In this document: piece after piece, positions 45,101 to 55,803 of the stretch
How positions within the stretch are numbered: position 1 is the stretch's first letter
Layout of the letters: every line of letters starts with the position of its first letter
Program-made: the position numbers and the translations under genes
Assembly (NCBI RefSeq): GCF_009389715.1
Contig: NC_052393.1
Coordinates: 5,208,001-5,272,000 of the forward strand
DNA length: 64,000 bases
From: Phoenix dactylifera
Taxonomy: Eukaryota > Streptophyta > Magnoliopsida > Arecales > Arecaceae
Direction: 5' to 3'
Notes under the pieces: model-generated
What the model was told of the DNA's origin: nothing
Database searches by the model: none
The model's input: the letters and a program-made list of their open reading frames with translations, nothing else

Positions 45101-46228
45101 CGGCGGCCGATCGGGACGATGAACAGAGGTAAGGATTTTTCCTTTTTTTCCTTTTCTTTTCTTTTTTTATTTTCTTTTATTTTTTTTTTCTTTTTTTAGT
45201 CACATGTAAGTCACGTGCGAGGGATTTTTTAACTCAGACACGTTAGGATTATCCGGGTTATTGGGCGTGACCCACTCCGAAAACCCATTAAGGGTCCATC
45301 ACGTGCAAGTCACGTGCGTAGCTTTTTATGGATCCGGGCTACCGGATTCTGGTTAACGGGTTTTGTGACTTCCCCGTTAATCTTTTCTTCAACCTCTCGA
45401 GGGGTTCCGCGCTTCGAGATTCGCGGCTTCGGCCGCAGGGAGGGCTCGGCAGTCTCCAGTGGTGAACGGCGCTCCGGGACGGAGGGCGGCGGTCACGGCT
45501 GCGGATCCGTGTCCTGCGGTGGTGGCTGGAAGCTGGTCAGACACGAGGAGCTCAAGGGCGGCGGCTTCCGTGAGCATGCGGCAGTCTGTGGTGGCGAACC
45601 GGCGACGCTGCGAGGTGGAGGCGACTGGTGGCGCGGACGGAGCTCCGATACTATGGCGGACGGCGATAACGGCCCCGGCAGATGGCGGCTTCCGGTGGCA
45701 CGTCACAGGGCACAGTGGCCGGCGGGATCCTCTGCGGCTGCGGGGCGGAGCTCCGTAGCCTGCAGTGAGGAGCGACGGCTGGTCACAGCGGCGGCTGAAG
45801 GCGGCTTCCGGGGGTGAAGGGTGGAAGTGGTGGCCGCGAACGTGGTGGAGGCGAGCGGGATGAGGACGGCTGCGGGTGGGATGATCCGAGGAAGGGGTTT
45901 TCTCTCTTTTTTTTTCTTTTTTTTTTTTGAAAATCGAGGGAGAAAAGGGAAAAAAACTGGATCGTGGCTTTGGCAGCAGGGGCAAAGCCAGTCTAGGGTC
46001 ACAAAATAACAAATAGACCCCCTACAAATAAAACAATTCCAAAAGGACCCTAAAATGACAACATGCAAATAAACCCAAATGATAATATGCAAATAAACTC
46101 AATCAACATAAAATAAACTCAACTAAAATAAATCAATCCAAAATAAAATCAGGCTAGCTGAATCGGCTAGGATCCGCTGAGCTGGCTGGATCCTGTGGTG
46201 ACTGGCTGATCTGGCACTAGTGTCCGCA
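42127..46228 (-). mobile_element. Broken Ty3/Gypsy chromovirus-type LTR retrotransposon
   Basis: The left terminal repeat is 42127-42454 (328 bp, TG...CA ends on the minus-strand reading). The matching right repeat is recognisable over about 45995-46228, about 93% identical by eye, pointing to an age of the order of a few million years. Target duplication 'tcaac'/'ccaac' borders the element. Parts on the minus strand: a long GC-rich leader-like block (about 44600-45990); gag around 43455-44231, with the PTFDG...W retrotransposon-gag words and a CCHC-like knuckle downstream; and the integrase C-terminal region around 42349-43130 with SIGPFKVL and a chromodomain-like FLVRWHGRPKSGYTW. I see no recognisable protease or reverse transcriptase. 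The element is broken, with several breaks, and non-autonomous. The same family supplies the solo LTR at 5.0 kb. Confidence 0.85.
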
Positions 46229-46230
46229 CC

Positions 46231-46396
46231 AACTGCTATAAACACCCTTGCCCATTGTGATCATAAAAATACGATCTTTCTTTATTGGAATAATCCAGTA
46301 GTTTTACACTTTAAGTTAATGCTTCATGTTTTGCATCAACTGCTACGATCACCCTAGCCCATTGTGATCATAAAAATATAACCTTTCTTTATTGGA
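46231..46396. repeat. 107-bp tandem duplication carrying poly(A) signals at the reductase 3' end
   Basis: The phrase around 'gcccattgtgatcataaaaa' and 'tttctttattgga' occurs at 46231-46289 and 46338-46396. On the minus strand each copy contains 'ccaataaagaaag', that is AATAAA, placed 40-200 bases after the reductase stop codon. The duplicated unit also includes the phrase 'atgttttgcatcaactgc', which is present again on the far side of the LTR element (42110-42129). The duplication therefore predates that insertion. Confidence 0.75.
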
Positions 46397-46433
46397 AGAT
46401 CATAATACGGTCTATGAATTACCACATGATCCA

Positions 46434-49082
46434 TCAAATGTATCGGTCGACGAACTCATCAACTGTGGTGTACTTGACATCAGGGCAAAGTTCGGAAGCC
46501 TCCACACCAATTAACGGATCAATCTCAAAGTTTGTCGTCTCTCCTTTCACGAAAGCAGCATGAGCAATGGCATAACCAAAGTTTAAGGGAGGTGGAGATT
46601 CTGCGAGAAGTGATTAACAGTGGCCTGTTATTACTTGTGCAAACTTCATCATGCACATTGATGACAATATAATGAACTAAGAATTTGCTAATGATACTGT
46701 CAAGCCTAGAGACTAAGGAAAGTCTTCATTACCTTGAATTTTCCTGAATATCTCTTCCTCGGAAACATGAATCCTCTCGAAGGTCTTGCCACTCTTTCTC
46801 TCCCAAAGGGATATTAGCTGATTGTGAGAGTAGATGTTTGCAGGAGGTCTGATATATAATATCTTGTTCAAAGTTCTTGGATCATCTGCAGCTTTAATGG
46901 TGTATGTTGCAACATCTTCTTCTCCAACAAAAATTACTGGAAAAAAGGAATAATATATTGTTTCATGGAACCTGAAAATCATTAGACATAGCAAAACGAT
47001 GCAGCCAGATGTCACTGAAATTCCTTATTGAATATTTAATGTCCATTCTAATCTTCCTTTCTAAACCCATGAATGTCGGAAGAAAATCATGGAGTCTTTT
47101 AGACAGACATTTGTTTCTAACAATAAATACACTTGCGAATGTTGTACTTATAGCCTTGCTTCAACTTATGAAATTTTATCAGGCTCACCTCTGTTTTCAC
47201 AGCTGTCGATCTCTGGTTTTTCCTCTCACTTCAACAGAATAGTGCATCTTTCTTTCTTTTGATTGCTGCCTCCTGTTGGCAGCTGATATCTTTGTATTCT
47301 TTCACTTAAATCAATAAAAGACGGGTGCAAAAAAAAAAAGAAGGGAAAAGGAACGTTGTACTTATAGCCTATAAGAATAAGAGGCACCTTTCATTTTGGA
47401 AATCTTTCACCCTATTCATACTTAAAAGGAAAAGAACTTCCATCATTTGATCCCTTTCAACAAAAGTTTTTTAGAGTATGTGGTTCACCACCACTCATGT
47501 TCAAACCTCACATCTATTACTTGGAAAGAAAGGTACCAACCATGTCGCTTGAAAAGGAAGATACCAACTAGCTAAGCTAACAACTGTTATCAAAGCATAA
47601 AAATTCTAGTCCCAATTACTGGCACAATTTGGACCCCAGTAAAGCTTAGTTGCCCTTGATCTAATTCTTGCAATTGAGAGAAAATACATGTCTAGTGGAG
47701 GCTAGCAGCACGACGTGCAGATACATCAAGCGTCAACACTTGAATGAACTGCTAACATGGGAGGTCTTGCAGTTCTCACTTAACATGGGATATAAGGACA
47801 ATTGGCACTCCGCGAGCTGTTGTATTTTGACTTTATTGGGTGTATTCGTACACGTACTGTATGAAGCACCCGTTTCAAGCAAAAAAAAAAAAAAGGACAA
47901 TTATAAGAAAATGCAGCAGCATAACAAAATTTCAAAAATAGAAATAGAGCAAGTTAAGAAGATGGTTTATGTATCACCTTTAGAATTTCCGTCTCCTAGC
48001 ACGAGGATCTTGTCCGTAGGAGGTTCCATAGGTTCAATCTGCCCAATTCTCCGGAGGAAGTAATATGCACCTCCCAAATTGGAAGAGACGATGGTGTAAG
48101 GAATCCCTGCTTCCTTGATGGCCTCTCGGATTTGAGCCTTAACTCCAAGTTGGGTTTTTGCCGGCTCCATAAGTTCAATACGGCCAACATCTAAGCCAAA
48201 CTCAGAGGGGAAGAACCTCTGCAGCTCATCCATCCAAAATATTCAGAGGTTGTGCAAAAACACAAAAGAACAATCAAGCATAAGATCAATACTCGATGGA
48301 TTACAGTGAGCAGAAAGAAAACTAAACAGAGGTAAGTTGTTGGATCAATGTTAGAAATTGCTGCATCATTTAGAGATAGTACACAATTTTGTGTGTGCAT
48401 TTGTTTGCACATCAGAGGGCAATGTTCAAAAATCCAACTAACTTCGATTCCTATTTTGCAGAGATTGGTAACTGAGAACTCATGAGACAAGATAAAAATA
48501 ATTAAACAAAAAATAGGTATCGATAATGTAGAGGTACAAGAAACTAGATAATCATATCGCAAACTAAGAAATCCAAAAAAAAACAGCTCTTTTTTTCTTC
48601 TGAGAGAGAGAGAGAGAGAGAGGTTTCTTGCACATACCTTGATTGTTCCAGCCTGCTTGATGGCCGAAATGATGTTAACCTGATCGGCCAACTTCTTGGG
48701 GGATTCGTGCCCCAACGCCGAAATCACCACATCGACCTTCTTTATAGCCTCGACCAGCCTCTCCTGGTCGTACAAATCCCCCTGCTCTCAAACATCACAA
48801 AGCGTGCGCATGACAAAAAATTGAAACACCCAAAAAGGAGAGGAGTTCAAAACTAAGGAGAAATAAACCAAATAACAGCAGTGGCTGGCTGCATACATAG
48901 AGCAGAACGACGCCGGAGTTCCTGAAAGCTTCGATGAGCTTCGCCTTCTCTGGATCAGAAGCCAGAGTGCGTTCTCTCACCAGAGCAAAGGTCGGGTGTC
49001 CCAACCTCACACTCGCTTCTACGAGGTGCTTGCCCATGTAACCGGTGCCGCCTATGATAAGTATCTTGCTCTCCTCCGCCAT
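46434..49082 (-). CDS. Isoflavone reductase-like / PCBER-type NADPH reductase, 5 exons
   Basis: A member of the PIP reductase family (pinoresinol-lariciresinol reductase, isoflavone reductase, phenylcoumaran benzylic ether reductase), cytosolic NADPH enzymes of lignan and phenylpropanoid metabolism. Exons in gene order: 48897-49082, 48638-48781, 47978-48218, 46733-46936, 46434-46600. They sum to 942 nt (313 aa), the family length. The Rossmann NADPH motif GGTGYMG is at 11-17. VDVVISALG follows, then RFFPSEFG at 111-118. The catalytic lysine is probably Lys137 (VKAQIREAI). GIPYT closes the core. The C-terminus DEFVDRYI is typical. All introns are GT-AG; intron 3 carries a LINE tail. Isoflavone reductase proper is legume-restricted, so a PCBER-like role is more likely, but substrate cannot be read from sequence. 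Confidence 0.93.
47800..47895 (+). mobile_element. LINE 3'-end fragment in intron 3 of the reductase gene
   Basis: The stretch 'ttattgggtgtattcgtac' followed by 'tgaagcacccgtttcaagc' and a 15-base poly(A) run matches the 3' end of the LINE copy at 62.6 kb. Upstream similarity fades before about 47800. It is inserted antisense to the host gene. Confidence 0.65.
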
Positions 49083-49212
49083 TGCTCTCCTCCTCGTAGT
49101 TCTTGGCTTCACAGGGGAGGATATTAATCAAGTGATGATGGTAGCAGACCGGAAGTCTTCAGCAAGGAATAAAAGGAACGGAAAATTACTTTTCCATCCC
49201 TCTAAAGACCCC

Positions 49213-49771
49213 ACTCTAACAGGAGATCCCTGTTCGCTCAAAAAAAAAAAAACTCTAACAGGAGGTCCCACCCTACAGGAGGTCCCTGTTCACTCAAAAA
49301 AAAAAAAAACTCTAACAGGGGGGCCCCCCTCTACAGGAGGTCCCTGTTCTCAAAAAAAAAAAAAACTCTAACAGGAGGTCCCCACTCTACAGGAGGTCCC
49401 TGTTTACTCAAAAACAAAAAAACTCTAACAGGAGGTCCCTGTTCTCTCAAAAAAAAAAAACTCTAACAGGAGGTCCCCACTCTACAGGAGGTCCCTGTTC
49501 TCAAAAAAAAAAAAAACTCTAACAGGAGGTCCCCACTCTACAGGAGGTCCCTGTTTACTCAAAAACAAAAAAACTCTAACAGGAGGTCCCTGTTCTCTCA
49601 AAAAAAAAAAACTCTAACAGGAGGTCCCCACTCTACAGGAGGTCCCTGTTCACTCAAAAAAAAAAAAAACTCTAACAGGAGGTCCCCACTCTACAGGAGG
49701 TCCCTGTTCACTTAAAAAAAAAAAAACTCTAACAGGAGGTCCCTGTTCTCTAAAAAAAAAAAAAAAAAAAA
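49213..49771. repeat. Poly(A)-punctuated minisatellite next to the reductase promoter
   Basis: About eleven units, each beginning 'actctaacaggaggtccc' and ending in a run of 10-19 A. Units are of two lengths, about 37 and about 57 bp. The longer one contains 'aggaggtccctgtt' twice over. A triplet of units (56+57+37 bp, with a diagnostic 'aaaaacaaaaaa') occurs twice in succession, giving a higher-order period of about 150 bp. 'acaggaggtccctgt' is a near palindrome and could fold. The array begins about 130 bp before the reductase ATG, so it lies in or beside its promoter and 5' UTR. Confidence 0.95.
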
Positions 49772-50270
49772 TTTTCCTAAAAACTTCCCCCAACTTTGGA
49801 CCGCTGAGCAACTTCCTCTAAAAAGAACATGAACCAAATTAACAAAAATAAAAAATAAAAAATAAAAAAATAAAAAATTATATTCTACTATACCACGTGC
49901 ATCACGTAAATTAAAGGGGCGACAATCGAGACGAGTGAAATCTTTGGTTGGATTCGGTTGATCCCTGAGGCCGAATCAAATTCAAATAATAATTTTTTTA
50001 GAGCACACAATGAATAAAATATGCATGGATTGATAATATATGATTAGCATGATATACCTAACCTACCGCCGCCATGTGGTACTCATGGCGTAGGATGTAA
50101 TTTTTTTGAAAAAATAACTGTCGGCCGACTCGGACAGCAGCGAATCTAGCAGAGGGTGGGGATGGGAGGGGATTGGCTCTAGCGTTGAGCCCCCTAAATT
50201 TAAAAAAACCGATCATTAGGTATCCAACGTTTTACAGGGTCGGAAAAAAAAAAAAAAAAAAAAAGTAATG
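49772..50270. other. Spacer between minisatellite and SINE
   Basis: AT-rich, with a TAAAAAA-type simple stretch near 49840-49880. No gene is seen. The last 16 bases before 50271 form the left target duplication of the SINE. Confidence 0.5.
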
Positions 50271-50660
50271 CCACTGAGGTGGTAGCTCAGTGGAACTGGG
50301 CCATTATAACCATTCGTGCGGTCCGAGTTCGAAACGCGCGGGTGTCGATTAAATATGGAAATTGGATGTTCTCTGCTCGGACACGTAGGGTGGGAGAGCT
50401 TATTGGTCCTCTGATAGCCTCAGTGGTGCCAAGTGTGACGCACTCATACGGAGGGTTCGTGCCGGAGCTCAGAGAAGTAGCTGAGCCGCGCCTATAGAAG
50501 GAAAGGATATGAGTAAAACCGGTCGGGGTGCTCAACACACGGTCATTTCTGCCCGCATCGAACATTCTTCTGACGGGGTGGGGAGCCAGTGGAAGCTACT
50601 ACGCAGGAGTGGGCTTGTCCTTCCTCCCCCCTTCCCCTTTTTCCTAAGCAAAAAAAAAAA
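50271..50660 (+). mobile_element. tRNA-derived SINE with pol III boxes and target duplications
   Basis: The head contains a consensus A box, 'tagctcagtgg' (50283-50293), and B box, 'gttcgaaac' (50327-50335), 44 bp apart start to start, as in tRNA genes. The acceptor stem cannot pair as a tRNA would, so it is not a functional tRNA. A GC-rich, unrelated body of about 300 bp follows, then 'cctaagc' and an A-rich tail. The word 'aaaaaaaaaagtaatg' occurs immediately before (ending 50270) and after the tail (ending 50677), a target-site duplication typical of LINE-driven retroposition. The body matches no SINE family I recognise. Confidence 0.85.
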
Positions 50661-50677
50661 GAAAAAAAAAAGTAATG

Positions 50678-51738
50678 TAATTTATGAACTTATATTATCA
50701 AACAGGAAAAAATTGACCGTCAAGTTGCCAACTTTTTAGACAGACTTTTCCGACACCTTAAATTTTAAACAAAATTATTATTAATCATTATAACAATTAT
50801 GACAGTCATTATTAACTTGAAATTTTCTAATATCAAAATAATTGCTAAAGCTATTGCTGTTGTGATGATGAGATAAAGAAAATATAAAAAAAATATAGCA
50901 TTATCTTTTTTATATATTTTTATTAGATAAAATAATTGTATTTTTTGAATGGTTCAATCATTTGTGGATAGAATTTTGAAAAGAAAATTTAATTATTTAA
51001 AAATTATTAGAAAACATATAAGTGAAAGTAATGGTCATAATTTATGTTGTGACAGTCCGTTGTAAATAGCTGGAACTTTTAGCAGGTAGCTGAAACTGTT
51101 ATGATGATCATCATAATAGTTATAATGTTTTGATCTTGCAAGAGGATGCACAGTTTTTTCAGGGTATTTTACAATATTTTTCTTTTTCTTGCATCACTAC
51201 TATTGAATGAACACAAAACCATAGGATGCGTAGAAGGATTCGCACCTCTGGCTTTGAGAAAGGAGTGAATGGAGTCTGACCGCCAAGAATTGGGACACCT
51301 GAAGCTTTCCCCATTACCCAAGTTTGTACCATCATCATCTGTAATCCAATGTCTCCTTAATTTTTATTAGTTGTCACCAATAGCGCTCTTTTTCTCCACT
51401 AGCTTCATGTTCTCCTACCCTTCAAGAAAGAATTATCCAATAACTAGTGGACATTTATCCAAGGATTGCTTTATTCTTTGTTGTCTATGTCTTCATTGCC
51501 AAAAATACAGATTTTCTGAAGAAGCAGAAACGCATCCTTTAATCTCCATCCTCTCATCACCTTCTACTGCTAAGGTTCACAAGGTTTAATATGTATTGCT
51601 TCAGCACTTCAAACATTTGTTGTCTTGAAGCTGACACCCAGGCTGATCACAGGGATTTCCAGACAATAAGTTCGGGGATCGACAGCAAAATGCTGTTTCA
51701 GGAAATCAATTTCTCATGCTCAGTCCATTTGTTCCATT
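50678..51738. other. Intergenic region and 3' flank of the PPR gene
   Basis: AT-rich from 50678 to about 51130, then less so. No gene is supported. The part next to 51739 is presumably 3' UTR of the minus-strand PPR gene. Confidence 0.45.
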
Positions 51739-53829
51739 TCACTTTCTTATTGGCTGAGGTTTATCCTTCTCCATGTGTTCTGAAAGACTACCAAGCAATG
51801 CATATATAAACTCAGCTTGTGGATGTGAGTCATCATTCACAAAGAATTGGTGAATTCTTTTTTCGATCTCAATCCAGCTGCAACCAGGGTTCTTCTTTAG
51901 CCGTCTATCCCTAATCATTGCTCTCACTTTGCGCACATCATCCCATCTTCCAGCAGAAGCATACATGTTTGACAGAACTACATAAGTAGAATGATCGTCC
52001 GGATCCATCTCAACAAGAAGCCTGGCAACTTCCTCTCCCAGTTCCAAGTTCCTGTACAAACTGCATGCTGAGAACAGTGAACCTAACAACCCAGCATCTG
52101 CTTTTAAACCAGGTGTATTTTTAAGTATACCATAAGCTTCCTGAAACCTTCCCGAACGTCCGAGAAGATCTATGAGGCAGGAGTAGTGCTCTATGCCAGG
52201 TTTGATTCCATAGTGGTACATCATCTGATTGAAATAATAACGACCTTCATCGACCAGTCCTCCATGGCTGCAAGCAGAGATTACTGCAAGGAATGTGACA
52301 CGGTCTGGTTTTACATTTGCTTTCTGCATTTCACTGAAAAGCTCCAAAGCTTCGTCGGATCGACCATGCGATCCATAGGCCATAATCATGGAAGTCCATG
52401 ACACAATGTCCTTCACCAGTAACCTGTCAAAAACTAATTTTGCATCTCTAACTGCACCACATTTCGCATACATGTCAACAAGAGCACACATGACCATCTC
52501 ATTAGATTCTAGAGAGTGGTCCCTGACTTGCTTATGGATCTCCCTTCCCTGCTCCAGAGCTGCTAATTGGGCACAAGCAGATAGAACACTGGCAAAGGTG
52601 AAAGCATCCAGTCTTGCCCCATAAACACTCATCTCATTGAAAAAATCGAGAGCTTTAAAGTAACAGCCAGCCGTCGCATACCCTGAAATCATCACATTCC
52701 AGGAAACTGCATTTGCTTTGGGCATGGCCTTAAAAACTGACTCAGCATACGCAACATTTGCACATTTGAAATATAGATCGACAAGCGAGCTGGCTATGAA
52801 AATATCAACATCTATATGGTTTCTTACCAAATAACCATGAACAAATTTTCCACGCCGTATGTCGGAAGTTCTAGAACAAGCTATCAACAAGCTGCTCATA
52901 GTGGTTGAAGTGGGCCGAATTCCTTCCATATTCATCCTCGAGAAGAGCTCCAAACATGAGTTGCTGTCCCCTTTCAAAGAATACCCACCGATCATCGAGT
53001 TCCAAGAAACGACACTCTTAGTCGTGATCTGCTCAAAGACCTCCCTAGCACTCCCCAAGCAACCACATTTCCCATACATGTCCACGATTGCCGAACTAAT
53101 AAACCCATCCAATACAAATCCAGTTCTGGCCAACTCCTCATGCACCCTCCTTCCCGTCTCCAAATCCAAAAGCCGAGCACAAGCAGAGAACACGGTCGTG
53201 TACGTCACCGAGTCAGGCTCAAAACCACAACTTTTCATCATCCCAAACACCTCCAAAACTTTGGACGCCTGCCCATCCTGGTAGTAGCAAGACATCACCG
53301 TATTCCAGCATGCGACATCCCTCTCAGGCATTTCATCGAAAACCTGAATTGCCGATTCGTAACGATAACATTTTGCATACATGCCGACGAGGGAGCTCGA
53401 GACGACAATGTCAGACCCACAACCCGATTTCAGCACGTTGGCATGTATCGACCCTCCTTTCTTGGCAGCGCCCAGTCCCCCGCAGGCCTTGAGAGCACTC
53501 GGGTAGGTGTAGCTATCAGGTTTAAGGCGAGGGAAGAGCAGGAGCCTGTCAAAGAGACGGAGGGCTTCGTCGTACATCCGGTTCTTGGAGTAGGCGGAGA
53601 GGAGGCCGTTCCACAAGGAGATGCCTGATGGGTTCGGAATGGATTCGAAGACCAGCCGAGCCGAGTCGAACAGGTTGAAGGAGAAGTAGAAGTTGATGAG
53701 GTCTTTGGCGAGATAGGTGTTTGTGTTTAGGCCGAGAGAGATGGACTTGGAGTGGAGGAGCTTCCCTTGGACTAAGGATTTGCCGGCGACGCAGGCTTTC
53801 AGTAGACCTGAAAGTATCTCGACGTCCAT
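51739..53829 (-). CDS. Pentatricopeptide repeat protein, PLS class, E/E+ type
   Basis: An intronless gene of 696 aa. PPR proteins of this class bind single-stranded organellar RNA and commonly specify C-to-U editing sites in chloroplasts or mitochondria. The sequence is a run of 31-36-residue helical repeats from about residue 35 to 570, with repeated words such as VSWNSMIGGYS, VDMYGKCG, PDSVTYTTVFSAC and VMCALVDMYAKCG. An E domain (about 575-650) follows, and an E+-like tail from CSWIEIEKRIHQFFV to the end. There is no DYW deaminase domain, so if it edits it would need a partner. The closest protein I recall is Arabidopsis At5g27110, which matches through the whole length including the MD start. 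The organelle is not certain from the N-terminus. Confidence 0.95.
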   Translation of the reverse strand: MDVEILSGLLKACVAGKSLVQGKLLHSKSISLGLNTNTYLAKDLINFYFSFNLFDSARLVFESIPNPSGISLWNGLLSAYSKNRMYDEALRLFDRLLLFPRLKPDSYTYPSALKACGGLGAAKKGGSIHANVLKSGCGSDIVVSSSLVGMYAKCYRYESAIQVFDEMPERDVACWNTVMSCYYQDGQASKVLEVFGMMKSCGFEPDSVTYTTVFSACARLLDLETGRRVHEELARTGFVLDGFISSAIVDMYGKCGCLGSAREVFEQITTKSVVSWNSMIGGYSLKGDSNSCLELFSRMNMEGIRPTSTTMSSLLIACSRTSDIRRGKFVHGYLVRNHIDVDIFIASSLVDLYFKCANVAYAESVFKAMPKANAVSWNVMISGYATAGCYFKALDFFNEMSVYGARLDAFTFASVLSACAQLAALEQGREIHKQVRDHSLESNEMVMCALVDMYAKCGAVRDAKLVFDRLLVKDIVSWTSMIMAYGSHGRSDEALELFSEMQKANVKPDRVTFLAVISACSHGGLVDEGRYYFNQMMYHYGIKPGIEHYSCLIDLLGRSGRFQEAYGILKNTPGLKADAGLLGSLFSACSLYRNLELGEEVARLLVEMDPDDHSTYVVLSNMYASAGRWDDVRKVRAMIRDRRLKKNPGCSWIEIEKRIHQFFVNDDSHPQAEFIYALLGSLSEHMEKDKPQPIRK

Positions 53830-55276
53830 TTACGCTGCAAACAAACATCCTTAGCCGCCCGGCGGGGTAACGACTAACGGGGGAGTTTAAAATTTTAATT
53901 GAACTAATGCCGGCAAGCGGATTGACGGAACCGGCTCCTGGCTCAAGCCTGAGGCCTATCTCAGCCTAGCTTAAAGCATATGGGGCCCCAATAGTTTGCA
54001 GCATTAATGAGGAGGCTTTCTGATTTTGCTTATGAATTGATCTAAATTCAGCCTTGACTCGATAATATGTTGGACCTAAATTTGCAATTCAAGGTTAATT
54101 CAACAAGTTATTGGTTTCAATTTTGGGGGGTTCAAAATTTAATAGTTTGGTTGATTTTGCGTAGAATTTTTGAGTTATTATTGCCTCTTGCCATCTTCAC
54201 AAACAGCCTCCTTGCCAACTTGAGAAATAAATAGAATTAGGTTGCAAGTGGACTGAGTTGGACGAGTGATTGTGGTGCGGGAAGCGTGGAGAAGACACGA
54301 TCTCCTCTGTTCCTCGGCTGGTTTCAAACAACCAAAAAATGGGAAACAGGGGAATTTTGGGCTCCAAAATAAAGCTTTGCAAAGTTTCTTTCACGGCAAA
54401 AATACATCAATGAAGAAGAAGGAGAACGACGCTCCTTTACAACCCTTTTATATGACTACAACTCACCCTAAATCCTTAATCAAAACCCTAATCAAAATTG
54501 ACTCCTAATTAAGCCTAAATTCAGAGCTAAATAAACATAATTTGGAAACCAATTTAAACTAAACAAGGACTTCAACTTGACTCAATTAAAACAGAATTCA
54601 AATGCAAAAAGAACTCTTAATCCAGCACTCCACGGTTGGATTTCAGTCACGATAAACCTCCAGGATCAGCGTCCTCATCCCTATCGCTTCCATCTTCATC
54701 GGGGCCAATTTCCTGTCCTGCATCATATTGACACATGCCAAATCCAATTTTTTTATACTTGAATTCGGTCAAAAACAAATAAATTTAGGCCTAATTTGTT
54801 TTATTGGATTGGATTGCACGAAACTATGGTTTATTTTATTGATGTGTTAGATATTTTTGATCGAATTCAATCAAAAATATTTCAAATGTAAAACATGATA
54901 AATATGTATTGATCTATTACAAGATATGTTATTGAACAGAGTAATATGTAAGCGCTATCAAAAACATATTGAACAAAAGATTTATTTGATAATCACATAT
55001 AAAATATAGTCGACAGTACAAATTAATAATATTATTCAATTTCATTCCTCAAGGAAAGTAATTAACTAATACTGTAATCTTCAAAAAAAAATGAAATAAA
55101 TAGTATTATTATCTTTTCCGATTAGCTTGTGTTTGGATTGGGATATCTGCCAATCAAAATCTAATTCATTTGAAAAAAAGATTAGTTTTCAATTCAAATT
55201 TGATCCGGTAAAACACACACACAGACACTTGATCCAAATGTTTCAATTGGATTATACTTTTTCTTTTGTGGTGCAT
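53830..55276. other. Upstream region of the PPR gene
   Basis: No convincing coding frame. The sequence is moderately AT-rich. The first 100 bases hold the PPR leader. I see no repeat with clear ends. Confidence 0.4.
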
Positions 55277-55803
55277 CGGCTGCTCACACTATTCTCGCGT
55301 GAGCACAGCCAGCTGCATTACTAGCAATAAGACTACACAAAACAGAAGGAGTGGAAGATAGCTGGGTCCAGAGAATACCTCCCGAATGATAAGCAGTAAA
55401 TGAAGCGATCCAGTCAGCAGCCTGGTTCGCCTCCCGAAGAACATGCCTGACCTAGACCGCACGGCACTCCTGAAGCAAACGACATGTGTCAACTAGAAGA
55501 GGATGCTCTACCTCCTCCGGCCACCCCTTGTAGGTACTCAATCAGCGAAGCTGAGTCTCCTTCCAGGATGATGTAGCTTGCCTCCAGAACATGTTTCGCA
55601 TATGAGTCCCTCTCACGCAGCCCTGAGCTCCGCTCTAAAGGCTGATGCCTCGAAGGAACGACGCCCCCTGCCGCAATCAGTTTGGAGCCATGGTCTCTGA
55701 TCACAAATGCCACTCCCGCACCATCACCATCAGTGGGCAAGCTCTCATCAAAATTCACCTTAAGATGATTAGAAGGTAGGGGCTCCCAAAAAAAGAAGAG
55801 CAA
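55277..55803 (-). mobile_element. LINE fragment: RNase H domain
   Basis: On the minus strand it carries the start of an RNase H fold (HLKVNFDES, then GVAFVIRDHG, LEGDSASLI; 55803 down to 55489). In a different frame it has the C-terminal words HVLREANQAADWIASF, followed by GCAHAR near 55290. This is the RNase H region found at the 3' end of ORF2 in many plant LINEs. The change of frame near 55490 shows it is dead. No poly(A) tail is visible, so the 3' end is also lost or diverged. Confidence 0.75.

Noticed and set aside
45314-46012. Overlapping open frames of 99-207 codons on both strands
   Set aside because: They come from GC-rich, stop-poor sequence inside the LTR element. None shows a domain.
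49213-49771. CRISPR-like regular array
   Set aside because: The units are contiguous, with A runs instead of unique spacers, in a plant nuclear context. It is a minisatellite.
50271-50345. Functional tRNA gene
   Set aside because: The A and B boxes are present, but the ends do not pair as an acceptor stem and the unit continues into a SINE body with target duplications.
52859-53628. Plus-strand frames of 141 and 162 codons
   Set aside because: Antisense shadows of the PPR gene, with no independent support.
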